Both the position numbers and the translations under genes were made by a program. DNA of 45,365 nt from Fuerstiella sp. (GTDB lineage Bacteria > Planctomycetota > Planctomycetia > Planctomycetales > Planctomycetaceae), in NCBI GenBank assembly GCA_022843805.1, contig JALHMY010000080.1, positions 1 through 45,365 on the forward strand, given 5' to 3'. Every line of letters starts with the position of its first letter. The stretch's first letter is position 1. The notes under the pieces were generated by a model. It was not told the origin of the DNA and did no database searches. It saw nothing but the letters and a program-made list of their open reading frames with translations. Below, one piece after another: positions 1 through 7,382 of the stretch.

Positions 1-177
1 GGGGTCGCCCGGTGCTGGAAAGCTGCACGCCGGTAAATATGAGGAATTGACCTCATTGCGACAACGGGGAGGTGGTGGCTGGAATTCCCTTCAGCCTCCA
101 CCTTACCCACTTACTCGAAAAGAGCGGTTCAGCTCGGTTGCTCTTGCGAAATCAGGGATTGTCCGATGACGTCAGGC

Positions 178-322
178 GAGTACGAGTGCTCTGTCAATAC
201 CTGGTTTTGGGGTACGATGGGCATTCCTGCCCGTCAAAACGCAGTCGGACAGGAATGTCCAACCTACATTTTAAGACGAGACCGAGTACGAGTACCGCGA
301 TGCTGAGTACGAGTACGAGTAC
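178..322. repeat. GAGTAC hexamer clusters
   Basis: The hexamer GAGTAC occurs at 178-183 (followed by a variant GAGTGC), at 284-295 (two units) and at 305-322 (three units). Being a multiple of three, it keeps reading frames open on both strands, which explains the low-complexity ORFs there (ST-, EY- or VL-type dipeptide repeats). It is most simply a simple-sequence repeat in non-coding DNA. Confidence 0.7.
211..267. repeat. Inverted pair of REP-like palindromic elements
   Basis: Two related elements of about 24 bp face each other. The first (211-235) contains the hairpin GGGCA-ttcc-TGCCC at 219-232. The second (245-267) contains GGACA-ggaa-TGTCC at 247-260. The reverse complement of the second aligns with the first over most of its length, with changes that preserve the stem (GGGCA/TGCCC against GGACA/TGTCC). 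Compensatory variation of this kind is typical of short interspersed palindromic repeats. I recall similar motifs between genes in other planctomycetes, but did not verify this. Confidence 0.6.
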
Positions 323-412
323 GAAGCAGGCCGCAGTACAGATTCCTGCCGAACAAGTGGTCGTCTGACTCCAGCTGGGCGTGCTCGGGAACTCTTTCAT
401 TCCCAGGTGACA

Positions 413-2635
413 CTAAGTGCCGGGATCCGGATTTCCGGCATGTTTCGCATGGATTTCATGAGGCGGTAACGGATGAGAGCGATGCAGGAGCTGTTTCAGA
501 GGAGACCAGTTGGTCTTCAGTATCAGAACAACGACGCTGCGGCCGTGGAGCGGGTAGGTGTTATCATGTGAAAAAGCGACCTGTTCACATTTGATCTGGC
601 TGGTATCAATGAGTGAAAGCCACCGTTCGGATGGTTTATGGCGAGGCAGGGCAAAGGCAATCGGTTCCGGATGTGCATTCATCAGGATCAGAAGAGTATC
701 CCCGCAGATCTGCTGTCCTCGCTCATCGACTTCGTCGATCGATTCTCCATTAAGCCGAATGCCAATGGAGCGGATCGCACCGGAACGCCATTCATGGTCG
801 GCGATTTCGGCGCCGGTGTGAGTCAGCCATGCGATATCCTTGACGCCCGCTCCCCGGATTTTTCTGCCCTGAAAGAAATTGCGTCGACGGAGCACTGGCT
901 GTTTGTGCCAGAGGCTTGTCAGATCCTGGCAGAGTTTCAAAAACTGCTGCTGCTCGGCATTCAGATCCCAGCGAAGCCAGCTGATGTCATTGTCCTGGCA
1001 ATATGCGTTGTTGTTTCCTCGCTGAGTATGACTGAGTTCGTCGCCGCCTCGAATCATGGGGACGCCCTGTGACAGGATCAGTGTCGCGAGCAGGTTCTTC
1101 CGCTGCCTCAGTCGCAGAGCATTAATTTCCGGATCATCGGTTTCACCTTCGACGCCGCAGTTCCAGGTGTTATTGTGGCTGTCACCGTCCCGATTATCCT
1201 CAAGGTTTGCCAGGTTTCGCTTCTCGTGGTAGGTCACGAGATCAGAGAGAGTGAAGCCGTCGTGAGATGTCACAAAATTGATACTGGCGTAGGGCTTTCT
1301 GCCATTGTGCTGATACAGATCGCTGCTGCCTGTGAGACGTGTCGCCACCTCCGAAATGACTCCGCTGTCACCTGCCCAGAACCTGCGAATCGTATCGCGA
1401 TATCGACCATTCCATTCCGACCATAAATGAGGAAAGTTACCCACCTGGTAACCCCCGCTTCCCAGATCCCATGGCTCGGCGATCAGCTTAACCTGAGACA
1501 GTACAGGGTCCTGCAGGATGATATCAAAGAAGGCGCTCAGGCGATCGACATCGTGCAGTTCACGGGCGAGTGCACTGCAGAGGTCAAATCGAAAACCATC
1601 CACATGCATTTCCTGAACCCAGTATCTCAGGCTGTCCATAATCAGCTGGAGAACCCGGGGCGACTGCATGTTCAGAGTGTTTCCGCATCCGGTGAAGTCC
1701 TGATAGTAACGGCGATTATTGGGCATCAGTCGATAATAGGAGGCATTGTCAATCCCCCGCATCGACAATGTTGGCCCACGCTCGTTCCCCTCACCGGTGT
1801 GGTTATAGACAACATCAAGAATGACTTCGATGCCAGCCTGATGCAGTCGCTTCACCATGTTCTTGAATTCGTGAATCACCTCTTCAGGCTTTGTCGCCGA
1901 TGCATAGCGGGTATCAGGAGCAAAGAACGCCAGCGTGTTGTATCCCCAGAAGTTGTTGAGCCCCTGAGCAACCAGGTGCCGGTCATCCACATGGTAGTGG
2001 ATAGGCATCAGTTCAACGGCAGTCACACCCAGCTTCTTCAGATGACGGATAGCAGCCCGGGAAGCCAGCCCCGAATAGGTGCCCCGCAGAGGTTCCGGCA
2101 CGTCAGGATGAAGTTTGGTAAAGGATTTAACATGAGTTTCGTAAATCAGAGTCTTGTGCCATGGGGTCCGAAGCTGTACGTCGCGGCCCCAGCGAAAGTC
2201 GGAGTCCACCACGACTGCAAGCGGAGCACTGGCCGCATTGTCCCGGTCATCGGCAACCAGATCCCCGTCAGCATGTCCGACCTGATAGCCGAACATGGCA
2301 TCCGACCAGTCAATCCCGCGTCCCAGGGCTCTCGCATACGGATCCAGAACAATTTTGCACGGATTAAATCGATGTCCCGCATAGGGATCGAAGGGACCAT
2401 GGACTCTGTATCCATACAACTGCCCGGGCCGGACATCCGGCAAATAACAGTGCCAGACCAGGTCCGTCTGTTCCCTCAGCGGAATGCAGACCGATTCGGC
2501 ACGATCTGATACCGAACGGAATAAAGACAGCTCAACCTTGGTTGCATGCTCTGAAAACAGGGCAAAGTTGACACCGCTGCCATCCCAGGTCGCGCCGAGC
2601 GGATAGGGTTTTCCAGGCCAGACTCGTAATTCCAT
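413..2635 (-). CDS. glgX: Glycogen debranching enzyme (GlgX / isoamylase type, GH13)
   Basis: This cytoplasmic enzyme hydrolyses alpha-1,6 branches of glycogen or of phosphorylase-limit dextrin and so feeds glycogen breakdown. The 740-residue protein begins with the CBM48-like N-terminus typical of GlgX (RVWPGKPYPLGATWDGSGVN, residues 4-23). The GH13 barrel follows, with region I DVVYNH (274-279), the nucleophile D351 in GFRFDL, the acid/base E387 in AEPWD, and D459 in TSHDG. Length is close to the usual 650-750. The start gives the normal family N-terminus, so upstream in-frame extension is unnecessary. It is a single-gene unit transcribed away from the envelope cluster, with no other glycogen gene in the window. 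A 360-codon frame on the opposite strand is a shadow. Confidence 0.96.
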   Translation of the reverse strand: MELRVWPGKPYPLGATWDGSGVNFALFSEHATKVELSLFRSVSDRAESVCIPLREQTDLVWHCYLPDVRPGQLYGYRVHGPFDPYAGHRFNPCKIVLDPYARALGRGIDWSDAMFGYQVGHADGDLVADDRDNAASAPLAVVVDSDFRWGRDVQLRTPWHKTLIYETHVKSFTKLHPDVPEPLRGTYSGLASRAAIRHLKKLGVTAVELMPIHYHVDDRHLVAQGLNNFWGYNTLAFFAPDTRYASATKPEEVIHEFKNMVKRLHQAGIEVILDVVYNHTGEGNERGPTLSMRGIDNASYYRLMPNNRRYYQDFTGCGNTLNMQSPRVLQLIMDSLRYWVQEMHVDGFRFDLCSALARELHDVDRLSAFFDIILQDPVLSQVKLIAEPWDLGSGGYQVGNFPHLWSEWNGRYRDTIRRFWAGDSGVISEVATRLTGSSDLYQHNGRKPYASINFVTSHDGFTLSDLVTYHEKRNLANLEDNRDGDSHNNTWNCGVEGETDDPEINALRLRQRKNLLATLILSQGVPMIRGGDELSHTQRGNNNAYCQDNDISWLRWDLNAEQQQFLKLCQDLTSLWHKQPVLRRRNFFQGRKIRGAGVKDIAWLTHTGAEIADHEWRSGAIRSIGIRLNGESIDEVDERGQQICGDTLLILMNAHPEPIAFALPRHKPSERWLSLIDTSQIKCEQVAFSHDNTYPLHGRSVVVLILKTNWSPLKQLLHRSHPLPPHEIHAKHAGNPDPGT

Positions 2636-3223
2636 AGCACCTGAACTCTTGAGTGTCAGCGAGAATTGTCGCCGCTAGGGCAGACCTGACCCGACACGGG
2701 AAAAGGGATTTCCGGCAAAACGAACCTTGACTCGCGACAGACTCATCCAGAATCGCGTCCATCCAGTCGTCAAAGTTATCGTCTTCTGCCTGACCTGCGT
2801 CATCACCGGGAACCGTGACATCATGACTTTCTTGCAAACGCAATGTGTGAAACTGTAAGCCGGCACCGCAAATGTATTCATTTGAACAGTGCCTCACGGC
2901 TCGTGATGACGTTGGAATGTAAGGTTTGTAACGGCTTTGACCGGGGACTGTGTATCAGCGGTGCAGTTTCCCTGCCTGTTTTCCAGTGGCAGTGATCAGG
3001 AGACGGCATCAAATACCGATACTCAGAAACGAGAAGGTCTGCATTCGTGTATTCATTTGAAACGAGTCGAGCGGAGCAGACTTTCACCAATCGGAGAAGC
3101 CGGAGCAGTTTGTGTTTGACTCTGTTTTTCCGAAGGATTTAGATACGCAGGATGGGAAGCGCACGTAGTTTGCTGCTTCTGTACCAGATATGTTGATCTG
3201 ATTCACGGGACCCGAATAACGTC
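2636..3223. other. Divergent intergenic region between glgX and the coiled-coil cluster
   Basis: This stretch of about 590 bp must carry the glgX promoter (minus strand) and that of the 3224 gene (plus strand). Minus-strand frames at 2675-2897 look like chance: they overlap the glgX N-terminus or contain no domain, although one short acidic stretch (about 2730-2830) is protein-like. A 13-bp direct repeat GTATTCATTTGAA lies at 2874-2886 and 3049-3061. No RNA gene is recognisable. Confidence 0.5.
3116..3144 (+). promoter_or_regulatory. Candidate sigma-70 type promoter for the 3224 gene
   Basis: A good -35 match, TTGACT at 3116-3121, is followed after 17 bp by a weak -10, TTAGAT at 3139-3144. 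It lies about 80 bp before the 3224 start in the right orientation. The weak -10 keeps confidence low. Confidence 0.3.
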
Positions 3224-3898
3224 ATGAAGAACAGCATTTTCAAAGTTCTGGCTGTGTTTCTGATGGTTGTATCGGTCACGTTCATGGGGGCGTCGATCGC
3301 GGCGTATTACAATCGTCCCGAGGTGACGTCGGAGATGGTTGCCGGTCCGATGAAGGATTACACCTTCACTCGGAATCCTGGTGAAAATCCGACATGGACG
3401 GTCACTCGGCGAATTGGCGACAAGGGTTCGGTTGGAAATTTTAAGACACCGTATGAGGCGCTTGTAAAGGCTCATCAGGACGTTGTTACTCGAAAGAATG
3501 GGGAAGCCGGTGAGGCATCCACCAAACTGCAGGCATTGAAGGACGCGGCGGGGCCGCTGGAAACCTTCAGGATCAGTCAGGAGCAGGACAGACTGGCGAT
3601 GAATAAGCGGGTGGCTGATCTTCGGACAGTTTCCACGACTTTCGACCAGGCACTGCTGAAGAAATCGGAAGAATTGCAGGCATTGTCAGTTCAGTCCAGA
3701 GTGATTCGGGACGAGACGGCTGTTCGCAGAACAGACGTTGTACGAATGCGAAATGAGCTTGAGGAAGCTCGGACTGATCTGTTTCGTCTGAATGAGATTA
3801 AAAGGGTTCTGACGGATCGTCTTTTGCGACTGCAGCTGGACAATCAGGCATTGGAAGAGCGAAAGAATCAGCTGGAGTCTCAGGTTTCTGCGAATTGA
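3224..3898 (+). CDS. Membrane-anchored coiled-coil protein, uncharacterised
   Basis: I do not recognise a named family. The 224-residue protein has one N-terminal hydrophobic segment (residues 7-28, rich in V, L, F and M), which is a signal anchor or uncleaved signal. A short globular part (about 30-85) contains WTVTRRIGDKGSVGNFKTPYEA. From about 85 to the end it is charged heptad-like coiled coil (QEQDRLAMNKRVADLR, then LRLQLDNQALEERKNQLES). The next gene has the same plan (N-terminal anchor plus coiled coil), so the two are likely partners or distant paralogues. It is the first gene of the same-strand run, 115 bp before the next. The bulk of the protein is expected outside the cytoplasmic membrane. 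A structural role is inference only. Confidence 0.85.
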   Translation: MKNSIFKVLAVFLMVVSVTFMGASIAAYYNRPEVTSEMVAGPMKDYTFTRNPGENPTWTVTRRIGDKGSVGNFKTPYEALVKAHQDVVTRKNGEAGEASTKLQALKDAAGPLETFRISQEQDRLAMNKRVADLRTVSTTFDQALLKKSEELQALSVQSRVIRDETAVRRTDVVRMRNELEEARTDLFRLNEIKRVLTDRLLRLQLDNQALEERKNQLESQVSAN

Positions 3899-3961
3899 AT
3901 GTTTGCGGAAAAGCTGAGGACGGCAGGGCTCTGAAGCGTTGCCGCAGCTGTTGAAAAAGCG

Positions 3962-3973
3962 TTGTAATTACAA
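3962..3973. promoter_or_regulatory. Perfect 12-bp palindrome TTGTAATTACAA
   Basis: A perfect palindrome sits 40 bp before the 4014 gene, in the gap between the two coiled-coil genes. It has the size and symmetry of a dimeric regulator site but could be chance. No well-spaced promoter was found around it. Confidence 0.25.
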
Positions 3974-4013
3974 ATGTGTCACTGAGTTGTGTTGAGGTCT
4001 TCGGAGTAGCTCG

Positions 4014-4865
4014 ATGAACAACGTCGTCGGCAAGTTGTTGATTGTTCTGCAACTGGTATTCAGTTTGTTGTTCATGTGTTTCGCCGGTGCCGTGTACTCG
4101 TTCACACAGAGCTGGCGCACCAAGGCAGAAACTGCAATGACCAGCGTTGCGGAGCGTGACCGGCAGATCAACGAACTGAAGGAATCGCATACACAGGAGC
4201 TGGATGCTCGCAAGGTTGAAAACGAACAGCTGAATCAGCGGGCAACTGAAGCGGAAGCCGGACTTGCTCAGGTTCAGGCCAACATCAGAACGCTTCAGGG
4301 CGAACTTGCTCAGACTCAGCAGCAGCGAGACAAGCATCTTGCTGACCTGCAGGTTGCACAGGCTGAAGCGGATGCTCGAATTGCAGAAACGAATGAGCTT
4401 CGGGCAGAAACCAAGAAGCTTCGAGATACTGTCAGCCTGCAGATCAGTGAAATCCAGGACCAGGAGGACAGGAATCTTGTTTATAGTGGTTTGGTGGCGG
4501 AGGCAAAAGAGCGGGAAGTGGGTGCTCTGAAAGAAATCGGACGCCTTCAGGATCTCCTGCGACAGAACAAGATTGATCCTCGCAAGGCGGTCGTGGGTCC
4601 TGTTCCGCCGGAGATTACTCGTGTTGAAGGTAAAGTACTGGGAACCAAACAGAATGAATCCCGATCTGCGGAACTGATCCATGTTTCGATTGGTCGCGAC
4701 GACTATGTCTCAGAAGATATGACGATGGACGTCTACCGTGAGAATCAATATTTGGGTCGCATTCGGATTACCGACGTGTATGCTGACTCTGCGGTTGGGA
4801 TTTTGATCGAACGCACACGAAACGGGGTTATCGAAAGAGGGGACAATGTCACAACAAAGCTCTGA
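4014..4865 (+). CDS. Membrane-anchored coiled-coil protein with C-terminal beta domain
   Basis: This 283-residue protein has an N-terminal hydrophobic anchor (about residues 7-30). A long Glu/Gln/Ala-rich coiled coil follows (about 38-185), including the repeated ELAQTQQQRDKHLADLQVAQ type of pattern. A compact beta-rich C-terminal domain (about 205-283) is built around EGKVLG, HVSIGRDDYV, MDVYREN, YLGRIRITDVYADSAVG and ERGDNVTTKL. That ending resembles the small beta-barrel at the C-terminus of FlgT-like envelope proteins; this is inference from pattern, not a search. It most likely projects from the membrane by the coiled coil and presents the beta domain. Its last 20 bases overlap the start of the 40-residue membrane protein, indicating translational coupling. 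Confidence 0.87.
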   Translation: MNNVVGKLLIVLQLVFSLLFMCFAGAVYSFTQSWRTKAETAMTSVAERDRQINELKESHTQELDARKVENEQLNQRATEAEAGLAQVQANIRTLQGELAQTQQQRDKHLADLQVAQAEADARIAETNELRAETKKLRDTVSLQISEIQDQEDRNLVYSGLVAEAKEREVGALKEIGRLQDLLRQNKIDPRKAVVGPVPPEITRVEGKVLGTKQNESRSAELIHVSIGRDDYVSEDMTMDVYRENQYLGRIRITDVYADSAVGILIERTRNGVIERGDNVTTKL

Positions 4866-4968
4866 TCCTACAATTTACGATGGCCTGATGTTCGTCTCCC
4901 TGGGAGCCGTTATCATGGGCGTAATCTTCCTGTGCCTTGCTCTGGAGAACTACGGCTGGAGCGGCTAG
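4846..4968 (+). CDS. 40-residue single-pass membrane microprotein
   Basis: This short gene lies in another frame and overlaps the 3' end of the coiled-coil gene by 20 bp. The ATG at 4846 is preceded by the strong ribosome-binding site AGAGGGG (4836-4842). The product has a short polar N-terminus (MSQQSSDPTIYDG), one hydrophobic helix at about residues 14-33 (FVSLGAVIMGVIFLCLAL) and a short tail ENYGWSG. The overlap, the site and the clean membrane-protein composition make a real gene likely. A strong terminator begins about 40 bp after its stop, so it is the last gene of the transcript. It probably assists or stabilises the upstream coiled-coil membrane proteins, which is inference from context. 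Confidence 0.75.
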   Translation: MSQQSSDPTIYDGLMFVSLGAVIMGVIFLCLALENYGWSG

Positions 4969-5009
4969 TGCTCAGTCGAAGCTCAAAAAAGGCGACAAAC
5001 GCTTATTGG

Positions 5010-5074
5010 CCCAAATCGGAGGCGATTCCGGCATATTTGCCAGCGAATTGCCTCGGATTTGGGTATTTTCTTTT
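5010..5074 (+). terminator. Strong rho-independent terminator
   Basis: A 19-base arm (5010-5028, beginning CCCAAATC) pairs with 5045-5063 (ending GATTTGGG). There is one G-G mismatch and one G-T wobble, and a 16-base loop. The stem is followed at once by the T-rich run TATTTTCTTTT (5064-5074). It closes the 3224-4968 unit. The rest of the gap to 5315 holds nothing I recognise. Confidence 0.85.
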
Positions 5075-5314
5075 GCTGAGACCGGGTACTTCGCTTTCCC
5101 AGTTTCCCGTATCAGGCCTTTTCGCCTCGTTTTCAGAGCTTCAGAATTTTGCGATGTGGACCTGCATTTTTGGCCGGATCAGTTCGCGAATCTGGCAGTG
5201 ACTGCGTAGAATGCTGAGTGCAGTTCGAATCGAAGACCAGAGTGAGATTTCAGCTTATTTTCTGCCGGTATTTTTCGCCGCCGTTATTCTTCGCCGCAGT
5301 GACAGGTGTTCCCG

Positions 5315-6085
5315 ATGAGTAATCAGGTAATTGAACTGAATCACCCGGAAATGGTTCGTCGCCCTGAAACGGTGCGTCAAACGGAGAACGTTTTTCAGAA
5401 TTCCGTGCAGGCAGGCTGGGGAAGCACTGACGTTATTGACGATTTTGACTATGTGCCGGTGTCTCCCTGGGGTCCGATTGCACTGGCATTTGGAGTCATG
5501 GCGCTTTCCGGCTTTGTTGGGATGTTTGGGCTGTATGTTGCTCTGACCGGTACTGTGCTTGGAATTGTGGCGGTTAGCCAGATTCGTGCTGCGCAGGGGA
5601 CGGTCAAAGGCGGGATGTTTGCGTGGTCGGGCCTGGTTTTGTCGTTTCTAAGCCTGACGCTGGGTTCGACAAAAATGGCATATGCGTATTCCACCGAATG
5701 TCCTGAGGGATTTATTCGCGTCAATTTTCCCAACGATATTTCAGACAAGCAGTTTCTTTATACTCCGCGACGTCAGTTGCACCCGGATGTCGTTCCTTTG
5801 GTGGGCCAGCGCATTTTCCTGAAAGGTTTTATGTGGCTGACGCAGAAGAGCGAAGGGTTGACGGAGTTCATTCTTTTGAAGGACAATGGCGAATGCTGTT
5901 TCGGCGGTAAAGCCCAGCCCTACGACATGATGATGATTAAGCTGCCCGAAGGCGAAACAACCAAAGGGTATATAGGCATGGTGTCAGTTGCCGGAGTTCT
6001 TTCCGTCAACCTGAACGCCGGTGAAGATGATGCGGTTTACACGATCGATGCGAGTCTGGTTGAAGAGGCTCGCACAGGATTTTAA
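5315..6085 (+). CDS. Membrane protein with DNGxCCF (DUF3299-like) domain
   Basis: The N-terminal 50 residues are polar and look cytoplasmic. Two or three hydrophobic segments follow (about residues 55-90 and 101-120), of the kind seen in small DUF4190-like membrane modules. A soluble C-terminal domain (about 135-256) reads GQRIFLKGFMWL, then FILLKDNGECCFGG (around 187-198), then YDMMMIKLPEG. The same core recurs in the next gene, so the two are paralogous in this part. The domain resembles DUF3299 and similar OB-like envelope domains; the function is unknown. The paired cysteines of ECCFGG suggest a metal site or disulphide. I chose ATG 5315 over GTG 5306, which would add three residues. It is 20 bp from the next gene, so co-transcription is likely. 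Confidence 0.85.
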   Translation: MSNQVIELNHPEMVRRPETVRQTENVFQNSVQAGWGSTDVIDDFDYVPVSPWGPIALAFGVMALSGFVGMFGLYVALTGTVLGIVAVSQIRAAQGTVKGGMFAWSGLVLSFLSLTLGSTKMAYAYSTECPEGFIRVNFPNDISDKQFLYTPRRQLHPDVVPLVGQRIFLKGFMWLTQKSEGLTEFILLKDNGECCFGGKAQPYDMMMIKLPEGETTKGYIGMVSVAGVLSVNLNAGEDDAVYTIDASLVEEARTGF

Positions 6086-6105
6086 GTGCTTGCGGGAACT
6101 CAGAC

Positions 6106-7335
6106 ATGAGCAGCTACCGGATGATTCAGCGACCAGGACTCGATCTGCCCGGTGTGCCTGATGCCGACTGTTCTGCACCCGTCGACTGTTCTGCTCGTGT
6201 CGCCCGGCAGCAGTACCTTATTGGCAACCACATTTTGTGCAGTTGGTTTTCTCGCGCTGTGATCGTTCTCACTTTGTCGAGTGCTATGGCCGGATGCACC
6301 GATGGCAGCTCGGGCGGATTTGTAGAGTATTCGAAGACTGCACCTGTTCAGCCGACAGAATCTGAGCCTCAGGCTTCGGACGTGGTGATGCCGACCGCGG
6401 TTCCTGTCGTTAAGCCGTCATCCGCGGAACAGTCAGCAATAGTGTCAGTCGAAGCAGTACCAGCGGCGGGAGAACCGGCGACGGGTGTGCCGCAGTCGAC
6501 GTCAGGCAGCAGTGCAGGTTCACCGCTGACGGCAACCTCGCAGTCCGTCGCCGCTGGAAAAAGTGACTCGTCTGTTGCCGAAGTTTCCGGAATTGGAAGT
6601 GTTTCGGAAGCAGGGAACGCTGCACCAGCAACCGTCAGCTCGGAAGATTTGAAAGAAGTTCCGTCCACGACTTCCGTCTCAAACCAGGGTCCATCTTCAG
6701 ACGCAGTTGCCACCGAAAACGCAGTCGCCACCGAAACAACATCAAATGAATCGTCAGAGAATTCAGCGACCGTTTCATCTGCAGGTCCGACGAATCCAGG
6801 CGTTACTCCGGAGCTTTCACCCAGCGTGACGGGAGTGGTGGCCAATCGGGAATTGTCGGTTACCGAAGTTTCCTCTGCTTTGCCTGGTGAGCCAAGGTCA
6901 ATTGAACTTCTGATTGCGGAAAAGACGTTTCGCAGAGAGAAGAATTCGAGTGCAATTCGGGTCACGTATGATGACATTGACCTTTTAAAAGTGTTGAATA
7001 TGGAACCTGTACCAATTGATGCGGTGCAGCATTTTCCGTCGTGGCTGAAATCGCTGGATGGCACGACCATTCGGATTCGTGGATTCATGTATCCAACATT
7101 TGAGGCGACCGGGTTGACGGGATTCACCCTGGCCCGTGACAATGGGATTTGTTGTTTTGTGCGACAGCCAAAGATTTACGATATCATCGCTGTTGAACTC
7201 GCTGCCGGCGTGACTTCGGATTATATCGAAGGAAAGCCGTTTGATGTGGAAGGTGTCTTTCGCATCCAGCCAGAGGCGGACGAGACGGAGCTTTATCGCC
7301 TCTATCGAATTGAAAACGCAAGAGTCCTTCGCTGA
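6106..7335 (+). CDS. Lipoprotein with long disordered linker and DNGxCCF domain
   Basis: The 409-residue product has a hydrophobic segment ending in a lipobox-like SAMAGC, with candidate lipid-attachment C64. The region before it is unusually long (about 48 residues), so translation may start further in, although no clear ATG with a binding site is visible. Residues about 66-262 are a Ser/Thr/Val/Ala/Glu-rich disordered linker. The C-terminal domain (about 300-409) has GTTIRIRGFMYP, FTLARDNGICCFV (340-352) and YDIIAVEL. These match the domain of the preceding gene residue for residue at the core. It likely tethers the domain at a distance from the membrane. It lies between two same-strand genes with gaps of 20 and 47 bp. 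No catalytic function is assignable. Confidence 0.83.
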   Translation: MSSYRMIQRPGLDLPGVPDADCSAPVDCSARVARQQYLIGNHILCSWFSRAVIVLTLSSAMAGCTDGSSGGFVEYSKTAPVQPTESEPQASDVVMPTAVPVVKPSSAEQSAIVSVEAVPAAGEPATGVPQSTSGSSAGSPLTATSQSVAAGKSDSSVAEVSGIGSVSEAGNAAPATVSSEDLKEVPSTTSVSNQGPSSDAVATENAVATETTSNESSENSATVSSAGPTNPGVTPELSPSVTGVVANRELSVTEVSSALPGEPRSIELLIAEKTFRREKNSSAIRVTYDDIDLLKVLNMEPVPIDAVQHFPSWLKSLDGTTIRIRGFMYPTFEATGLTGFTLARDNGICCFVRQPKIYDIIAVELAAGVTSDYIEGKPFDVEGVFRIQPEADETELYRLYRIENARVLR

Positions 7336-7347
7336 ACGGCATCCGCG

Positions 7348-7380
7348 GAAGACTCTGGTCACGGTGAATTGAGGGTCTTC
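7348..7380 (+). promoter_or_regulatory. Hairpin covering the ribosome-binding site of the 7383 gene
   Basis: GAAGACTC (7348-7355) can pair with GGGTCTTC (7373-7380): eight pairs including one T-G. The right arm includes most of the Shine-Dalgarno-like GAGGG (7371-7375), seven bases before the ATG at 7383. Folding would hide the site unless ribosomes finishing the upstream gene (stop 7335) open it. This is a possible translational coupling element. Confidence 0.35.
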
Positions 7381-7382
7381 TG

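Larger units (their letters stand above)
1..412. other. Intergenic, repeat-rich window edge
   Basis: I see no convincing gene here. The short open frames lie over repeats and show no recognisable domain. The stretch holds clusters of a GAGTAC hexamer and an inverted pair of short palindromic elements, both listed separately. Just past the glgX stop on the minus strand there is only a weak GGGAA/TTCCC hairpin near 388-405, which is not a convincing terminator. A gene ending left of position 1 cannot be excluded. Confidence 0.6.

Noticed and set aside
1427..2509. Long plus-strand ORF (360 codons) inside glgX
   Set aside because: It is antisense to a gene with every GH13 motif intact, its translation shows no domain, and long antisense frames are common in this base composition.
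2532..2897. 121-codon minus-strand ORF upstream of glgX with an acidic stretch
   Set aside because: It overlaps the glgX start by about 100 bases in another frame, has no clear binding site and no domain. A small leader protein cannot be fully excluded.
3798..4682. 294-codon minus-strand ORF opposite the coiled-coil genes
   Set aside because: The Leu/Phe/Ser-rich translation is what antisense of Glu/Gln-rich coiled coil produces.
3224..4968. Flagellar or MreC-like cell-shape genes
   Set aside because: The beta domain only loosely recalls FlgT, and no other flagellar or mre gene is nearby.
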